The notes below the pieces were generated by a model. It was not told where the DNA came from. It made no database searches and worked only from the letters and a program-made list of their open reading frames with translations. Below, one piece after another: positions 17,810 to 26,335 of a DNA stretch of 64,000 nucleotides. The translations under genes were made by a program, and so were the position numbers. Each line of letters begins with the position of its first letter. Within the stretch, counting starts at the first letter, position 1. The stretch is from an uncultured Saprospiraceae bacterium (GTDB taxonomy: Bacteria; Bacteroidota; Bacteroidia; Chitinophagales; Saprospiraceae), in NCBI GenBank assembly GCA_937139495.1, contig CAKZQC010000001.1, forward strand, positions 62,001 to 126,000, in the 5' to 3' direction.

Positions 17810-18607
17810 ATGAAAGTCTTGAAAATATTACTGGCTATAGTCCTAATCGGCTATGTCGTTATTTGTACGATACTTTATTTGAAGCAAGAATCATTGTTGT
17901 TTATTCCGACTCAATTAGATGCTAAGCATCAATTCAATTTTGAGCAGCCGTACGAAGAAATAAACTTGGAAACGCCTGATAAGGTGCTACTGAATGCCGT
18001 TCTATTTAAGAGCGAGCAACCGAAAGGTGTTGTTTTCTTTTTGCATGGCAATGCTGGAAGTATCCAAGATTGGGGCTGGGGCGTAGAGTATTATCTGGAA
18101 CAACAATGGGATATTTTGTACCTCGATTATAGGGGGTATGGCAAAAGCCAAGGAACGATTAAAAGTGAACAACAATTGATTGCAGATGCTCAATTGTATT
18201 ATGATTATTTGAAAGGGCGTTATGGCGAAAGCCAAATAGCCGTGTCGGGCATTTCGATTGGTACTGGAATGGCAGCAGCGATAGCGAGCCAAAACAAGCC
18301 ACAGCAATTAATATTGCAATGTCCGTACAGTAGTTTGCTGAAATTGGTGAAAGAAAACGTGTCTTTTATTCCTAATTTTTTGGTTAAGTATCAGTTTGAT
18401 ACTCAACAAAGATTGCAGCAAGTAACTTGTCCGATTACTATTTTTCATGGCAAGGAAGATGCAACGATTCCTGTACAACACAGTATAGATTTGGCAGCTG
18501 CTTATCCCAATGCAAAGGTGACTTTGTTAGATGGGATAGGACATAATGATATTCCGACTGCTACGGTTTATCAACAAAAGTTGCGGGAGGTATTGAATGG
18601 AAATTAG
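17810..18607 (+). CDS. Membrane-anchored alpha/beta hydrolase (BEM46-like)
   Basis: A 265-residue hydrolase with one N-terminal membrane helix (residues 3-25, 'ILLAIVLIGYVVICTILYL'). The fold shows 'GVVFFLHGNAGSIQDWG', 'LYLDYRGYGKSQG', the nucleophile elbow 'AVSGISIGTGMA' (Ser near 145), Asp in 'FHGKEDATIP' and His in 'LDGIGHNDIP'. This pattern matches the BEM46/ABHD12-like group. It begins 39 bases after the PASTA gene and may be cotranscribed with it; a terminator follows. Confidence 0.88.
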   Translation: MKVLKILLAIVLIGYVVICTILYLKQESLLFIPTQLDAKHQFNFEQPYEEINLETPDKVLLNAVLFKSEQPKGVVFFLHGNAGSIQDWGWGVEYYLEQQWDILYLDYRGYGKSQGTIKSEQQLIADAQLYYDYLKGRYGESQIAVSGISIGTGMAAAIASQNKPQQLILQCPYSSLLKLVKENVSFIPNFLVKYQFDTQQRLQQVTCPITIFHGKEDATIPVQHSIDLAAAYPNAKVTLLDGIGHNDIPTATVYQQKLREVLNGN

Positions 18608-18634
18608 TAGATTAGAATAATAAAATAAGAATGG

Positions 18635-18668
18635 AAGCCCTACTTGACTCAGTCAAGTAGGGCTTTTT
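18635..18668 (+). terminator. Intrinsic terminator
   Basis: AAGCCCTACTTGAC pairs with GTCAAGTAGGGCTT around a 4-base loop, then T6. Confidence 0.9.
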
Positions 18669-18714
18669 TGTTGTTTTGGAATGTTTTTTTGAAAAAAAAT
18701 AGCTTTATTTTTTA

Positions 18715-18903
18715 CTACGCAAAACTACTGCGTAGTCGTGTTGCACCTTTGTATTGTCAAGCGAAGCAAGTGTATCAATGGATATAAAATTTCGAGCGAC
18801 AATCATTCATCTAAACGTATCCTGTCGGGCAAAGATGCCCTGACTAGAAAGGAAAGTCCGACAGGGATACCATTTATTAGAGCAACACTAAAAAATAGAA
18901 ATC
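18715..18903 (+). promoter_or_regulatory. Structured 5' region of rtcB
   Basis: A 6-bp hairpin CTACGC...GCGTAG lies at 18715-18735, next to a promoter-like TTGCACCTTTG. Further on, CCTGTCGG (18821-18828) pairs with CCGACAGG (18858-18865). A second, nested stem GGGCA-AAGA-TGCCC lies between the arms, giving a compact two-stem RNA about 48 bases long, ending some 35 bases before the rtcB ATG. No known riboswitch class was recognised. Confidence 0.45.
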
Positions 18904-20064
18904 ATGAAAAAAGTAGTTTCGACAGAAAATAGACCAATCAAAATGTGGTTAACGGATTTGGAAGATGGAGCATTGGCACAAGCCAAAAACTTGGCAAACT
19001 TGCCTTTTGCTTTTAAGCATATTGCCATCATGCCAGATAGTCATCAAGGTTATGGAATGCCGATTGGGTCTATCTTAGCCTCCAAACAAGTGGTCGTGCC
19101 GAATGCCGTAGGTGTAGATATTGGTTGTGGTATGTGTTCGTTGCGTACGCACTTGACGAGCATTGACAAAGACGATTTGAAAAAAATCTTGTCTATCGCT
19201 CGTACGTTGATTCCAGTAGGAAAAAACAGCCATGACGAGCGTCAAGAAGAAGCTCTGATGCCAGCAGGACACGAAGATTTGAAAATTGTATCGAGAGGAT
19301 ACCACAAAGCTTTGAAACAGGTTGGTACACTAGGTGGAGGCAATCACTTTGTAGAGATTCAGCAAGGTTCAGATGGGTATATTTGGGTGATGATTCACTC
19401 AGGAAGCCGCAATTTGGGATACAGCGTGGCGAAGTACTACAATGATTTGGCGATTGCCATCAATGAACGTTTTCATTCGGTAGTGACTAAGAAAATGGAG
19501 TTGGCATTTTTGCCAATCGAGATGCAGGAAGCAAAGGATTATTGGAAAGAAATGAATTATTGTATTGAATTTGCTTTAGCCAATAGAAAGCACATGATGA
19601 CCAATATGGTCAAGGCTATGGAGGAGGTTTTGGGCGAATTTGGTCGAGAAGAAATTATCAACAAGTCGCATAACTTTGCGGCTTGGGAAAAGCACTTTGG
19701 CGAGTCTGTGATTGTTCACCGCAAGGGGGCAACCAAAGCGGAATTGGGCGAGTTGGGTATGATCCCAGGGTCGCAGGGTACGAGTTCGTATATTGTGAGA
19801 GGTTTGGGCAATACCGATTCTTTTGCCTCTTGTTCGCATGGTGCAGGTCGCCGAATGGGGCGTAAGCAAGCCCAGCGAGAATTGAATTTGGAGGAAGAGG
19901 TCGCTTTGTTGGACGAAAAGGGCGTTTTGCATGCCATTCGTCACAAAAGTGACTTGGACGAGGCGACTTCTGCTTACAAAGATATTGAGCAAGTGATGCA
20001 AAATCAGACCGATTTGGTCGAAGTAGTGGTCAAGTTAGAACCTTTGGCGGTATTGAAGGGATAG
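18904..20064 (+). CDS. rtcB: RtcB family RNA-splicing ligase
   Basis: A 386-residue GTP- and Mn-dependent RNA ligase that joins 2',3'-cyclic phosphate (or 3'-phosphate) ends to 5'-OH ends. Signatures are 'MPDSHQGYGMPIGSI', the metal-binding Cys in 'GVDIGCGMCSLRT', 'GTLGGGNHFVEIQ', 'IHSGSRNLGYSVAKYY', and the nucleophile His segment 'CSHGAGRRMGRKQA'. It is slightly shorter than E. coli RtcB (408) but all motifs are present. No archease, RtcA or RtcR gene is adjacent. Control may instead lie in the structured leader. Confidence 0.95.
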   Translation: MKKVVSTENRPIKMWLTDLEDGALAQAKNLANLPFAFKHIAIMPDSHQGYGMPIGSILASKQVVVPNAVGVDIGCGMCSLRTHLTSIDKDDLKKILSIARTLIPVGKNSHDERQEEALMPAGHEDLKIVSRGYHKALKQVGTLGGGNHFVEIQQGSDGYIWVMIHSGSRNLGYSVAKYYNDLAIAINERFHSVVTKKMELAFLPIEMQEAKDYWKEMNYCIEFALANRKHMMTNMVKAMEEVLGEFGREEIINKSHNFAAWEKHFGESVIVHRKGATKAELGELGMIPGSQGTSSYIVRGLGNTDSFASCSHGAGRRMGRKQAQRELNLEEEVALLDEKGVLHAIRHKSDLDEATSAYKDIEQVMQNQTDLVEVVVKLEPLAVLKG

Positions 20065-20203
20065 GGAGTATCGTGTGAAGTAGTCGCATTATCGGTATAG
20101 ATAATGTGGCTATTTTTTGGTCGTATGGATAATAGCCATTTTTAAATTATTTGATTATATTTGATTGTCAATATAGAACAAAACGACTACCTCAAACCCC
20201 ACT

Positions 20204-20731
20204 TTGATTATGAATATCCAAAAAGTAAGTTGCAATAGCTGTGGTAATTTATTGCAAATAGAAACTACTACTAAATATGTTACCTGCAACAATTGTGATA
20301 CCGCATTGGAGCTAATACAGACAGGAAACTCGTGCTATACCAAAGAACGTTCTGGTAACAAGACTACCGTACCAACTACTAACAAGATCAGTAGCAATGC
20401 AGTTATTTATACAGAACTAGAAATGCTAGATAGAGCGTGGCAAAACGACCTGCCAAGTTATATGTACAAAGGGACGCTGCCCGATGTACAATATAAAGGT
20501 GATTTGGCAGGAGGAATATTTGCTATTGTTTTTATCTTAGTTTGGATTGTCTTGGTGATTTGTACGTTACCTGCTTTCGCATTGCTTGTTGCCATACCTT
20601 TTGGTTTTTTTATGATGGGGATGGGTATTTGGCAAATCAATGAAGGTAGTACCCGACGACAAAAATATTTGAATGCCAAAAAGAAATATGAAAAACAGCG
20701 TAAGGCACTGGAAGCACAATTAAAAAAATAA
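20204..20731 (+). CDS. Zinc-ribbon membrane protein of unknown function
   Basis: A 175-residue protein. The N-terminus has a four-Cys zinc ribbon ('CNSCGNLLQIE' and 'VTCNNCDTALEL'). A polar linker is followed by two adjacent membrane helices (about 100-122 and 124-146, 'IFAIVFILVWIVLVICTLPA', 'FALLVAIPFGFFMMGMGIW') and a basic coiled C-terminus. Comparable proteins are common and uncharacterised in Bacteroidota. Confidence 0.8.
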   Translation: MIMNIQKVSCNSCGNLLQIETTTKYVTCNNCDTALELIQTGNSCYTKERSGNKTTVPTTNKISSNAVIYTELEMLDRAWQNDLPSYMYKGTLPDVQYKGDLAGGIFAIVFILVWIVLVICTLPAFALLVAIPFGFFMMGMGIWQINEGSTRRQKYLNAKKKYEKQRKALEAQLKK

Positions 20732-20814
20732 GCATGTTGATGTTGTGAAAAACATCAACACGCTTTGAAAAAGCTGCTGCTTGGTTTATTGAAAATTAAG
20801 AAACAGCGACTACT

Positions 20815-22068
20815 TTAATTTTGCCCAAAATTTAAACTTGGCAACGGCTGATTGCGTACTAAATCCTCAAAAACTTCTCGTTCTCTAATCAAATGTGCTT
20901 TGCCTTGGTGTACCAATACCTCCGCAGGACGGTAGCGGCTGTTGTAGTTCGATGCCATCGAAAAGCAGTAAGCACCAGCATTCAGAAAGCATAAAATATC
21001 GCCCTCTTTGATTTGGTTGATACGACGGTTCCAACCAAAAGTGTCGGTTTCGCAAATGTAACCGACTACGGTATATATTTTGGGTTTTCCTGCTGGGTTC
21101 GATACATTTTTGATGGTATGGTGAGAGCCATAAAACATAGGGCGTATCAAGTGGTTAAATCCAGTATCCAGTCCTGCAAAAACAGTTGAAGTCGTTTGTT
21201 TGATGAGATTGGTACGAGCCAAAAAATGCCCCGATTCGCTGACCAAATATTTCCCAGGTTCAAACATAAGTGTTAACTCTTGTCCTGTTTCTTCGCAAAA
21301 ATCATTGAAACGTGTGGTCATCATTTCGCCAAACTGCTCCATATCTGTTTCTATATCGTCAGGCTTGTATTGCACCTTGAATCCAGAACCAAAATCAATG
21401 TATTGTAAGTTGTCAAATTGCTTCGCAACATCGAATAGGAGCGTAGCAGCGTGCGAAAATACATCGACATCTAGTATATCGGAACCCGTGTGCATGTGTA
21501 CCCCTTCTATATTGATGTGTAGGGTCTCGACTAGTCGCTTGACGAGCGGCATTTGGTGGATAGAAATACCAAACTTGGAGTCAATATGCCCCACCGAAAT
21601 ATTGGCGTTACCACCTGCCATAATGTGTGGGTTGACCCGAATGCAAATAGGTGTTTTGGGGTGATGGACACCCATGTATTCGAGGGTTTCGATATTATCA
21701 ATATTAACTTTGACACCAAGTGCTACGGCTGCTTCTAGCTCTTCAATAGACACCGAGTTGGGCGTATAAATAATATCATTCGGCTCAAAACCTGCCTTCA
21801 ATCCTAATCGTATTTCTTGATAAGAAACGGCATCGAGCCCAGCACCCAAGCTGTGCAGCAGTTGCAATATAGTGAGGTTGGTCAATGCCTTGCAGGCGTA
21901 GTTAATTTTGAGGCGTGGCACACCGCTGAGTGCCGAAGTCATTTTTTGGTATTGGCTGACAATCGTAGCACTGTCATAGACAAAAAGTGGGGTGCCAAAT
22001 TGATGGGTCAGTTCTAGGACGGATACACCGCCAATCTCGTACTCTTGTGTTGTTTCGTTAAGTTGCAT
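20815..22068 (-). CDS. lysA: Diaminopimelate decarboxylase
   Basis: About 417 residues, a PLP fold type III decarboxylase that turns meso-diaminopimelate into L-lysine, the last step of lysine synthesis. The PLP lysine lies in 'LKINYACKALTNLTIL'. Others are 'PNSVSIEELEAA', 'GVHMHTGSDILD', 'IDFGSGFKVQY', the 'EPGKYLVSESG' signature and 'YICETDTFGWNR'. The frame extends to a TTG at 22077, but ATG 22068 (MQLNETTQEY) is the better start. An intrinsic terminator and a lysine-rich leader ORF lie immediately upstream, indicating attenuation by charged tRNA-Lys supply. Confidence 0.95.
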   Translation of the reverse strand: MQLNETTQEYEIGGVSVLELTHQFGTPLFVYDSATIVSQYQKMTSALSGVPRLKINYACKALTNLTILQLLHSLGAGLDAVSYQEIRLGLKAGFEPNDIIYTPNSVSIEELEAAVALGVKVNIDNIETLEYMGVHHPKTPICIRVNPHIMAGGNANISVGHIDSKFGISIHQMPLVKRLVETLHINIEGVHMHTGSDILDVDVFSHAATLLFDVAKQFDNLQYIDFGSGFKVQYKPDDIETDMEQFGEMMTTRFNDFCEETGQELTLMFEPGKYLVSESGHFLARTNLIKQTTSTVFAGLDTGFNHLIRPMFYGSHHTIKNVSNPAGKPKIYTVVGYICETDTFGWNRRINQIKEGDILCFLNAGAYCFSMASNYNSRYRPAEVLVHQGKAHLIREREVFEDLVRNQPLPSLNFGQN

Positions 22069-22104
22069 TGCTATCAAAAATTGAAATTTGTATTGAAAAA
22101 AGAC

Positions 22105-22140
22105 AAAAAAAAAGCAACTGCGTCATTTCTGACGAGTTGC
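22105..22140 (-). promoter_or_regulatory. Intrinsic terminator (attenuator) in the lysA leader
   Basis: On the minus strand GCAACTCGTCA pairs with TGACGCAGTTGC around a short GAAA-like loop with one interruption, followed directly by nine T. It lies about 36 bases before the lysA ATG, so readthrough is needed for lysA expression. The 7-mer CTCGTCA of its first arm also occurs at the end of the upstream leader ORF, which would allow an alternative pairing. Confidence 0.75.
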
Positions 22141-22191
22141 TGTATATTGATTCTATTATATAAATAGAGTAAAATTGTAAATTAGCAATTA

Positions 22192-22266
22192 TCAAAAATG
22201 ACATGACGAGGTAAGGAGCTTTTTGCTCTTTATCTGTTTCGCCTTTTTATTTTTGATTGCTTTCAT
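22192..22266 (-). CDS. Lysine-rich leader peptide of lysA (putative)
   Basis: A 24-codon ORF too short for routine gene calling. It starts ATG at 22266, reads MKAIKNKKAKQIKSKK and ends TGA at 22192-22194. Eight of the 24 residues are lysine. The attenuator hairpin begins about 50 bases after its stop. This is the classic layout of amino-acid-biosynthesis attenuation, in which ribosome stalling at Lys codons when lysine is scarce would free an antiterminator. The peptide itself likely has no other role. Inferred from arrangement only. Confidence 0.65.
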   Translation of the reverse strand: MKAIKNKKAKQIKSKKLLTSSCHF

Positions 22267-22367
22267 GCTGCTAATATAGTGGTTTTGTTAGAAATTGCAA
22301 ATTTTAAATCGTTTCAATAGAAGTAGAAGCTATTTAAAATAACTTCACGCTAATTTTAAACAGGCTC

Positions 22368-22523
22368 TTACTTCAATCTTGGTTTCCAATCTAGATAGAC
22401 TGGCTTACGCCCCATGTCTATCAAAAATTCGGCACTTTTGACCGAAATAATTCGATTGTGGTATATGGGGTCATACATAGTCTTGACTATTACGCCATTG
22501 CCATTGGTACAGATAGTTTTTTT
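22368..22523 (-). other. Open frame continuing 51 codons beyond the barrel-protein stop
   Basis: Directly after the TAA of the upstream barrel gene, within a run of nine A, the same frame stays open. It encodes a protein-like stretch including 'MYDPIYHNRIISVKSAEF' and 'PVYLDWKPRLK', then TAA at 22368. It may be the remnant of a separate small gene, or an extension reached by readthrough or slippage on the A-run. The upstream barrel ends in a proper C-terminal Phe, so the extension is not needed for that protein. Confidence 0.3.
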
Positions 22524-23315
22524 TTAGAACAACAAGATACCGAAGCCAATTTGGGCTCCAAAACTATAGCGTTGTTGTCCAGCAAGGATAACCTGTCCTT
22601 TATAATCTGTAGCAGGTGAATGGTCATTATAATCAATAAACCCAAGCGGTAATGACTGAAAGAATATAGTCGTTTGGACATTAGCACTAAAGGTTATTTT
22701 ATTTGCCAAAACTGTTCGTAGTCCATATTTGAGGGTAGGCCCAACGAGTACAAAAGTAGGATTAATTTGGAGAGGTGCCAATTGGCTAGGGCGAGCTATA
22801 TTGTCAGGATAAGCACCAGAACCATAAACAACTCTTTCATCTTTGAGTACGCCTGCTGTTGGTACGATTCTCAAGCCTATATTCCAATAACTTCCTACTG
22901 GAGCTAAGTTTCGAGGTTTGGCATGATACAAATCAACCGATAGATTGATATCGTGCATGTGCACCTGATAAAAAAGGTCTCTTTGGTCACGATTGCTATT
23001 GTCGAGGGCCTCTGTATAGGTAGAAACAAATACGCCCGCCCTATTATATTCGTAGCCAAGTGACACCACTAAATTTCGACCCATTACATAATTGGCTGAC
23101 AGAGCGTATCTGGCAGTAATGGGAATAGAAGACGTAAATTCGCCATCAGGAAAAGTTTGTTTACCTTTGTTTAGCGGACTTAACTTTTCGGAATTGAACC
23201 CCAAGGTAGTACTTGCTTCTACAAAAAAACGATTACCTTGATAGCCCGGTACTTGTGCTTGCAATTGACTGCCTCCCAGAAGACTGAAAGACAGGAGTAA
23301 TAAAATATATTTCAT
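22524..23315 (-). CDS. Outer-membrane beta-barrel protein
   Basis: A 263-residue exported protein. Its signal peptide (MKYILLLLSFSLLGGSQLQAQ) is followed by alternating amphipathic strands ('GRNLVVSLGYEYNRAG', 'DINLSVDLYHAKP', 'YWNIGLRIVPTAGV', 'KITFSANVQTTIFF'), and the last residue is Phe (GFGILLF), as usual for BAM substrates. It fits an 8-10-strand porin-like barrel. No specific family is recognised. It precedes lysA in the same direction but the lysA leader separates them. Confidence 0.75.
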   Translation of the reverse strand: MKYILLLLSFSLLGGSQLQAQVPGYQGNRFFVEASTTLGFNSEKLSPLNKGKQTFPDGEFTSSIPITARYALSANYVMGRNLVVSLGYEYNRAGVFVSTYTEALDNSNRDQRDLFYQVHMHDINLSVDLYHAKPRNLAPVGSYWNIGLRIVPTAGVLKDERVVYGSGAYPDNIARPSQLAPLQINPTFVLVGPTLKYGLRTVLANKITFSANVQTTIFFQSLPLGFIDYNDHSPATDYKGQVILAGQQRYSFGAQIGFGILLF

Positions 23316-23341
23316 GGTTGATTGTGTTTTAGGAGTGAACG

Positions 23342-25624
23342 TTATTTACGAACGCTTTTGATTTGGAAAAAGGTATCGAACAAATGGGCATTGAGCATGA
23401 CATTGGTGTCTTTGCGGCGGTAATAACTTTCCTTGAGTACCTTGTAACGACCTGTTTGCAAGTCGAACAAAATCGTATAAAGTATCCAATAGTTTTTGCC
23501 TTGTTTGAGAGACATGACACCCGTAAAAAGAACATAACGTTTGTCATATTTGGCTATAATGCGGTCAATCTCTTCTTGGTTAAACCCTTTCATCAAGATA
23601 CTACTGCCCAATCGAGATTGTTGCGATACCCACTCCATCAATAGTTTCAAGTCATTGAACTGCTCGGTATCTTCAGGTTTCAAACGCTCTGGATCGAGCA
23701 TCAGTACGTCCATTCCTGCTATCTGGGCATTTTTGACCAATAGGTCACCAACCAATTTTTGACGCTCTTCGGAGTACAAGAAATCTACTTCTAGTTTTTT
23801 GGAAAACCCAACAGTATTCACTCTACGGTAATAAGGTGCCAAAACCAAGACCGAATCAATCCCAAGGGCTGCACCTCGCTTGCGATTTTCTTTTTTGAGT
23901 TGGGCTCGTCCTTTCTTACTTTTATAATAAGCTAAGTTGTCTTCTATTCGAGTTTTCTCTTGTTGTCCTTTTTCAAAATCTGCCTTGAAAGTCGCTGTAT
24001 GCACAATATCTGCAAAGGCATATCGAGCAAAACCATCTTCAGTATTTGTGGTCGTGCTATCTCCGTTGCCGTTTTTAGCCTTCAGGCTTTTTATTTTTTC
24101 ATATTTAGAGAGCGGTTCGCCATCTGTAGTTGCAGCCGTATCTTGTTCTAGTGTAGCAATCGTCGCTTCTAGTTTCGCCAATTCTTCGTCCATACTGATC
24201 AGCGAAAAATCGTCGGTATTGTCATACAAATACGCCAGCTCCAAAAATAAATCTTCTTTCATGTCTTGCAATTCAGTGTCGTTTGGATAGACTGCCAGAG
24301 CGTCCCAAACGGCTCGTAGTGCAAGGGTATTTATTTCGTGTATATGTAGCGTGTTGAGCAGATAGTAGAAATGCTGCAAGTCGCCTTCTATCTCTTCGTA
24401 GGCATCGGCACGCATACTGAATAGATTGATTCTTTCGTCTTCATAAATAACACCATCTCTGATACCCGCAGATTCGTTGCGAAACTTGCAGTAGCCATAC
24501 AGTGCTTTTACTTTTATTTTGTGTAGAAATTTGCTGTTTGGATATTTTTCCGAAAGGAGATAAACGGCATTCAGGGCATCTTGATAGCGATATTGATCCA
24601 AGTAGTAATAGCACAACTCAAAACGAGCAATATCTCGCAGTTGAACGAACTGTTCTACAGTACCTGCTATATAGCTGTTGCGTACTTTGTTGCCTGCTGG
24701 CTCTAGTCTATTTGCCTCTATGATCGTACTCGTTAGTGTTCTACGTTTGCTGATACTCGGGTGCGTACTTTTGCTATCGTCTTCGTCGTCGTCTGCCAAG
24801 CTCCCTATGGCATTTGCTTCGCTGTCGGGTAGCAAGTAGGAGTCCGGTATCGAAATCTGTTCCGACTCCAAAAAGCTTTTGTCAAAGGTCTTGATGTCAA
24901 AAGGCAAATAGGCGTATTGCAATACATCAAAAACGCCACTAATATCCTTGAGGCTATAGCTAGAATTGATATACAAATCCAATCCCAACTTATCGGCTGC
25001 CATTTCTAGCTCTTTCGAGAAATAATTTTTGGCAATCAAACGATCATCAAACGAACTCTGCTTCAACAATTGTGTACGGGACATCTTGCGGTCAATCTGG
25101 CGAGATTCCAAGTACATATCCAAGGCGTGCTTGTGGCGTACGTGGGCTATTTCGTGTGCCAATATAAACGCCAATTGTGCTTCTGTTTCGAGCTGAGCAA
25201 TGAGCCCCATATTGACAAATATAATTCCTTGATTGGTCGCAAAAGCATTGACGGCAGGAGAACTGACGGCATAAAAACGAATTTTTTTGCGTAGTGCGGG
25301 CTCATTTTTGAGTAGCTCATCTGCTACCTTGTTGATATAGACCGTAATCGGGTCATTGAACAGTACTTTGCCACTTTGTAACAAGTCATCAATCAAAAAA
25401 TTGCTTTCCAAGTAGAATTTTGCTTGGTCTTTTTTTGTACGTCTTTTATCGTCTTTGTTGATATTTTCCAACTCTTTCTTGTACTTGACAGAGGAAGGAG
25501 TCAAAAAATCTTTTGGTATGGTACCGCTACTTTGTAGCAGGCGATAATTGTCAAAATCTTGTGCCTGAGCAGCAAAAGAAAGGCTCAACCCTAGACATAG
25601 GGCTGCCATGGTCTTCTTGAACAT
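23342..25624 (-). CDS. Secreted M48 family metallopeptidase with extended C-terminus
   Basis: A 760-residue exported protease (signal MFKKTMAALCLGLSLSFAAQAQ). The M48 domain occupies about residues 60-260: 'AVNAFATNQGIIFVNMGLIAQL', the zinc motif 'ILAHEIAHVRHKHALD', and the third ligand Glu in 'KELEMAADKLGLDLY'. The remaining ~500 residues form a TPR-like helical part ('YYLDQYRYQDALNAVYLLSEKYP') and a C-terminal domain ('SSILMKGFNQEEIDRIIAKYD'). This resembles BepA-type outer-membrane quality-control peptidases, with an unusually long tail. Confidence 0.9.
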   Translation of the reverse strand: MFKKTMAALCLGLSLSFAAQAQDFDNYRLLQSSGTIPKDFLTPSSVKYKKELENINKDDKRRTKKDQAKFYLESNFLIDDLLQSGKVLFNDPITVYINKVADELLKNEPALRKKIRFYAVSSPAVNAFATNQGIIFVNMGLIAQLETEAQLAFILAHEIAHVRHKHALDMYLESRQIDRKMSRTQLLKQSSFDDRLIAKNYFSKELEMAADKLGLDLYINSSYSLKDISGVFDVLQYAYLPFDIKTFDKSFLESEQISIPDSYLLPDSEANAIGSLADDDEDDSKSTHPSISKRRTLTSTIIEANRLEPAGNKVRNSYIAGTVEQFVQLRDIARFELCYYYLDQYRYQDALNAVYLLSEKYPNSKFLHKIKVKALYGYCKFRNESAGIRDGVIYEDERINLFSMRADAYEEIEGDLQHFYYLLNTLHIHEINTLALRAVWDALAVYPNDTELQDMKEDLFLELAYLYDNTDDFSLISMDEELAKLEATIATLEQDTAATTDGEPLSKYEKIKSLKAKNGNGDSTTTNTEDGFARYAFADIVHTATFKADFEKGQQEKTRIEDNLAYYKSKKGRAQLKKENRKRGAALGIDSVLVLAPYYRRVNTVGFSKKLEVDFLYSEERQKLVGDLLVKNAQIAGMDVLMLDPERLKPEDTEQFNDLKLLMEWVSQQSRLGSSILMKGFNQEEIDRIIAKYDKRYVLFTGVMSLKQGKNYWILYTILFDLQTGRYKVLKESYYRRKDTNVMLNAHLFDTFFQIKSVRK

Positions 25625-25951
25625 AAGAGGTGATTTATAATAAAAAAATATTTATGTAGCTTGTTGTTAGCAACTACATAAGCTTGGAGCAGGTCTAAAA
25701 TTATACTAATTTGCAATTTGAAAAGTCTTTTCCTGCTATATTTCACCTATTTTTTGCTTCATAGCTAAGGCTATGCAACAAAAAATGAGGTTTATCTATC
25801 AGAAAAATCCTACACAAATCATCAAAAAATATAACCTTAGACACGCTCTCAAAAGGGCTCAAAAGTAACCTTTTTTTTAGGGGAGTTTGGTTTTTTTTGT
25901 AAAAAAAAGAAAAAGCTAGCTTAGTCCATGCTAACAGCTCTAGGAGGATTA
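25625..25951. other. Intergenic region with short hairpins
   Basis: No credible gene is seen; a 108-residue minus-strand frame here (25743-26069) is low-complexity and overlaps a real gene. A hairpin TTTGCTTCATAGC...GCTATGCAACAAA lies near 25753-25787. The 12-mer TAGACACGCTCT at 25838-25849 also occurs at 11432-11443, a possible dispersed repeat fragment. Confidence 0.4.
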
Positions 25952-26335
25952 TTACCTGAAATAGGTGCGTACCAAAATAGAAAAGCCAACCAGTAGCATT
26001 GCTAGGTTGTAAAAAGCAGCTATTATTATCGTAATCCACAAGAATACTCTGGGATACTTTTGTGACCAACGGAGTCCCTTATTAGGAATAAAAGAAAAGA
26101 AAAGAGCCAAAATAGCAGCCATCGTAGGTAGTCCTACAAGTGTTCCCGTTATTGCAAGATAGAGTCGGTCGTTCAATGAACCAGGAGCTGTCCAAGCACT
26201 GGTGATCAAGACCAGTATGCTGCACGATAGTAGTAGCACAATCGCCCAAACTAAATATTTCTTGTGGTTGGCTTTGAACGCTGCGGCTATTTCTTCGGGC
26301 GATTTATTGTCGTCTATAATGGTGTTATGTTTCAT
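25952..26335 (-). CDS. Small three-helix membrane protein
   Basis: A 127-residue protein with three predicted membrane helices (about 28-48 'YLVWAIVLLLSCSILVLITS', 58-82 'LYLAITGTLVGLPTMAAILA', 97-120 'VFLWITIIIAAFYNLAMLLV') and a charged N-terminus. No family was recognised. Its ATG overlaps the stop codon of the RAYT gene by three bases, so it is probably translated from the same minus-strand transcript. Confidence 0.65.
   Translation of the reverse strand: MKHNTIIDDNKSPEEIAAAFKANHKKYLVWAIVLLLSCSILVLITSAWTAPGSLNDRLYLAITGTLVGLPTMAAILALFFSFIPNKGLRWSQKYPRVFLWITIIIAAFYNLAMLLVGFSILVRTYFR

Noticed and set aside
22069..22077. Upstream start of lysA at 22077
   Set aside because: The codon is TTG; ATG 22068 is nearer to the family N-terminus.
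22078..22320. Lysine (L-box) riboswitch upstream of lysA
   Set aside because: The leader is too short and no L-box conserved elements were recognised. The Lys-rich ORF explains the region better.
25743..26069. 108-residue minus-strand ORF
   Set aside because: Low-complexity sequence that overlaps the better-supported membrane protein gene in another frame.
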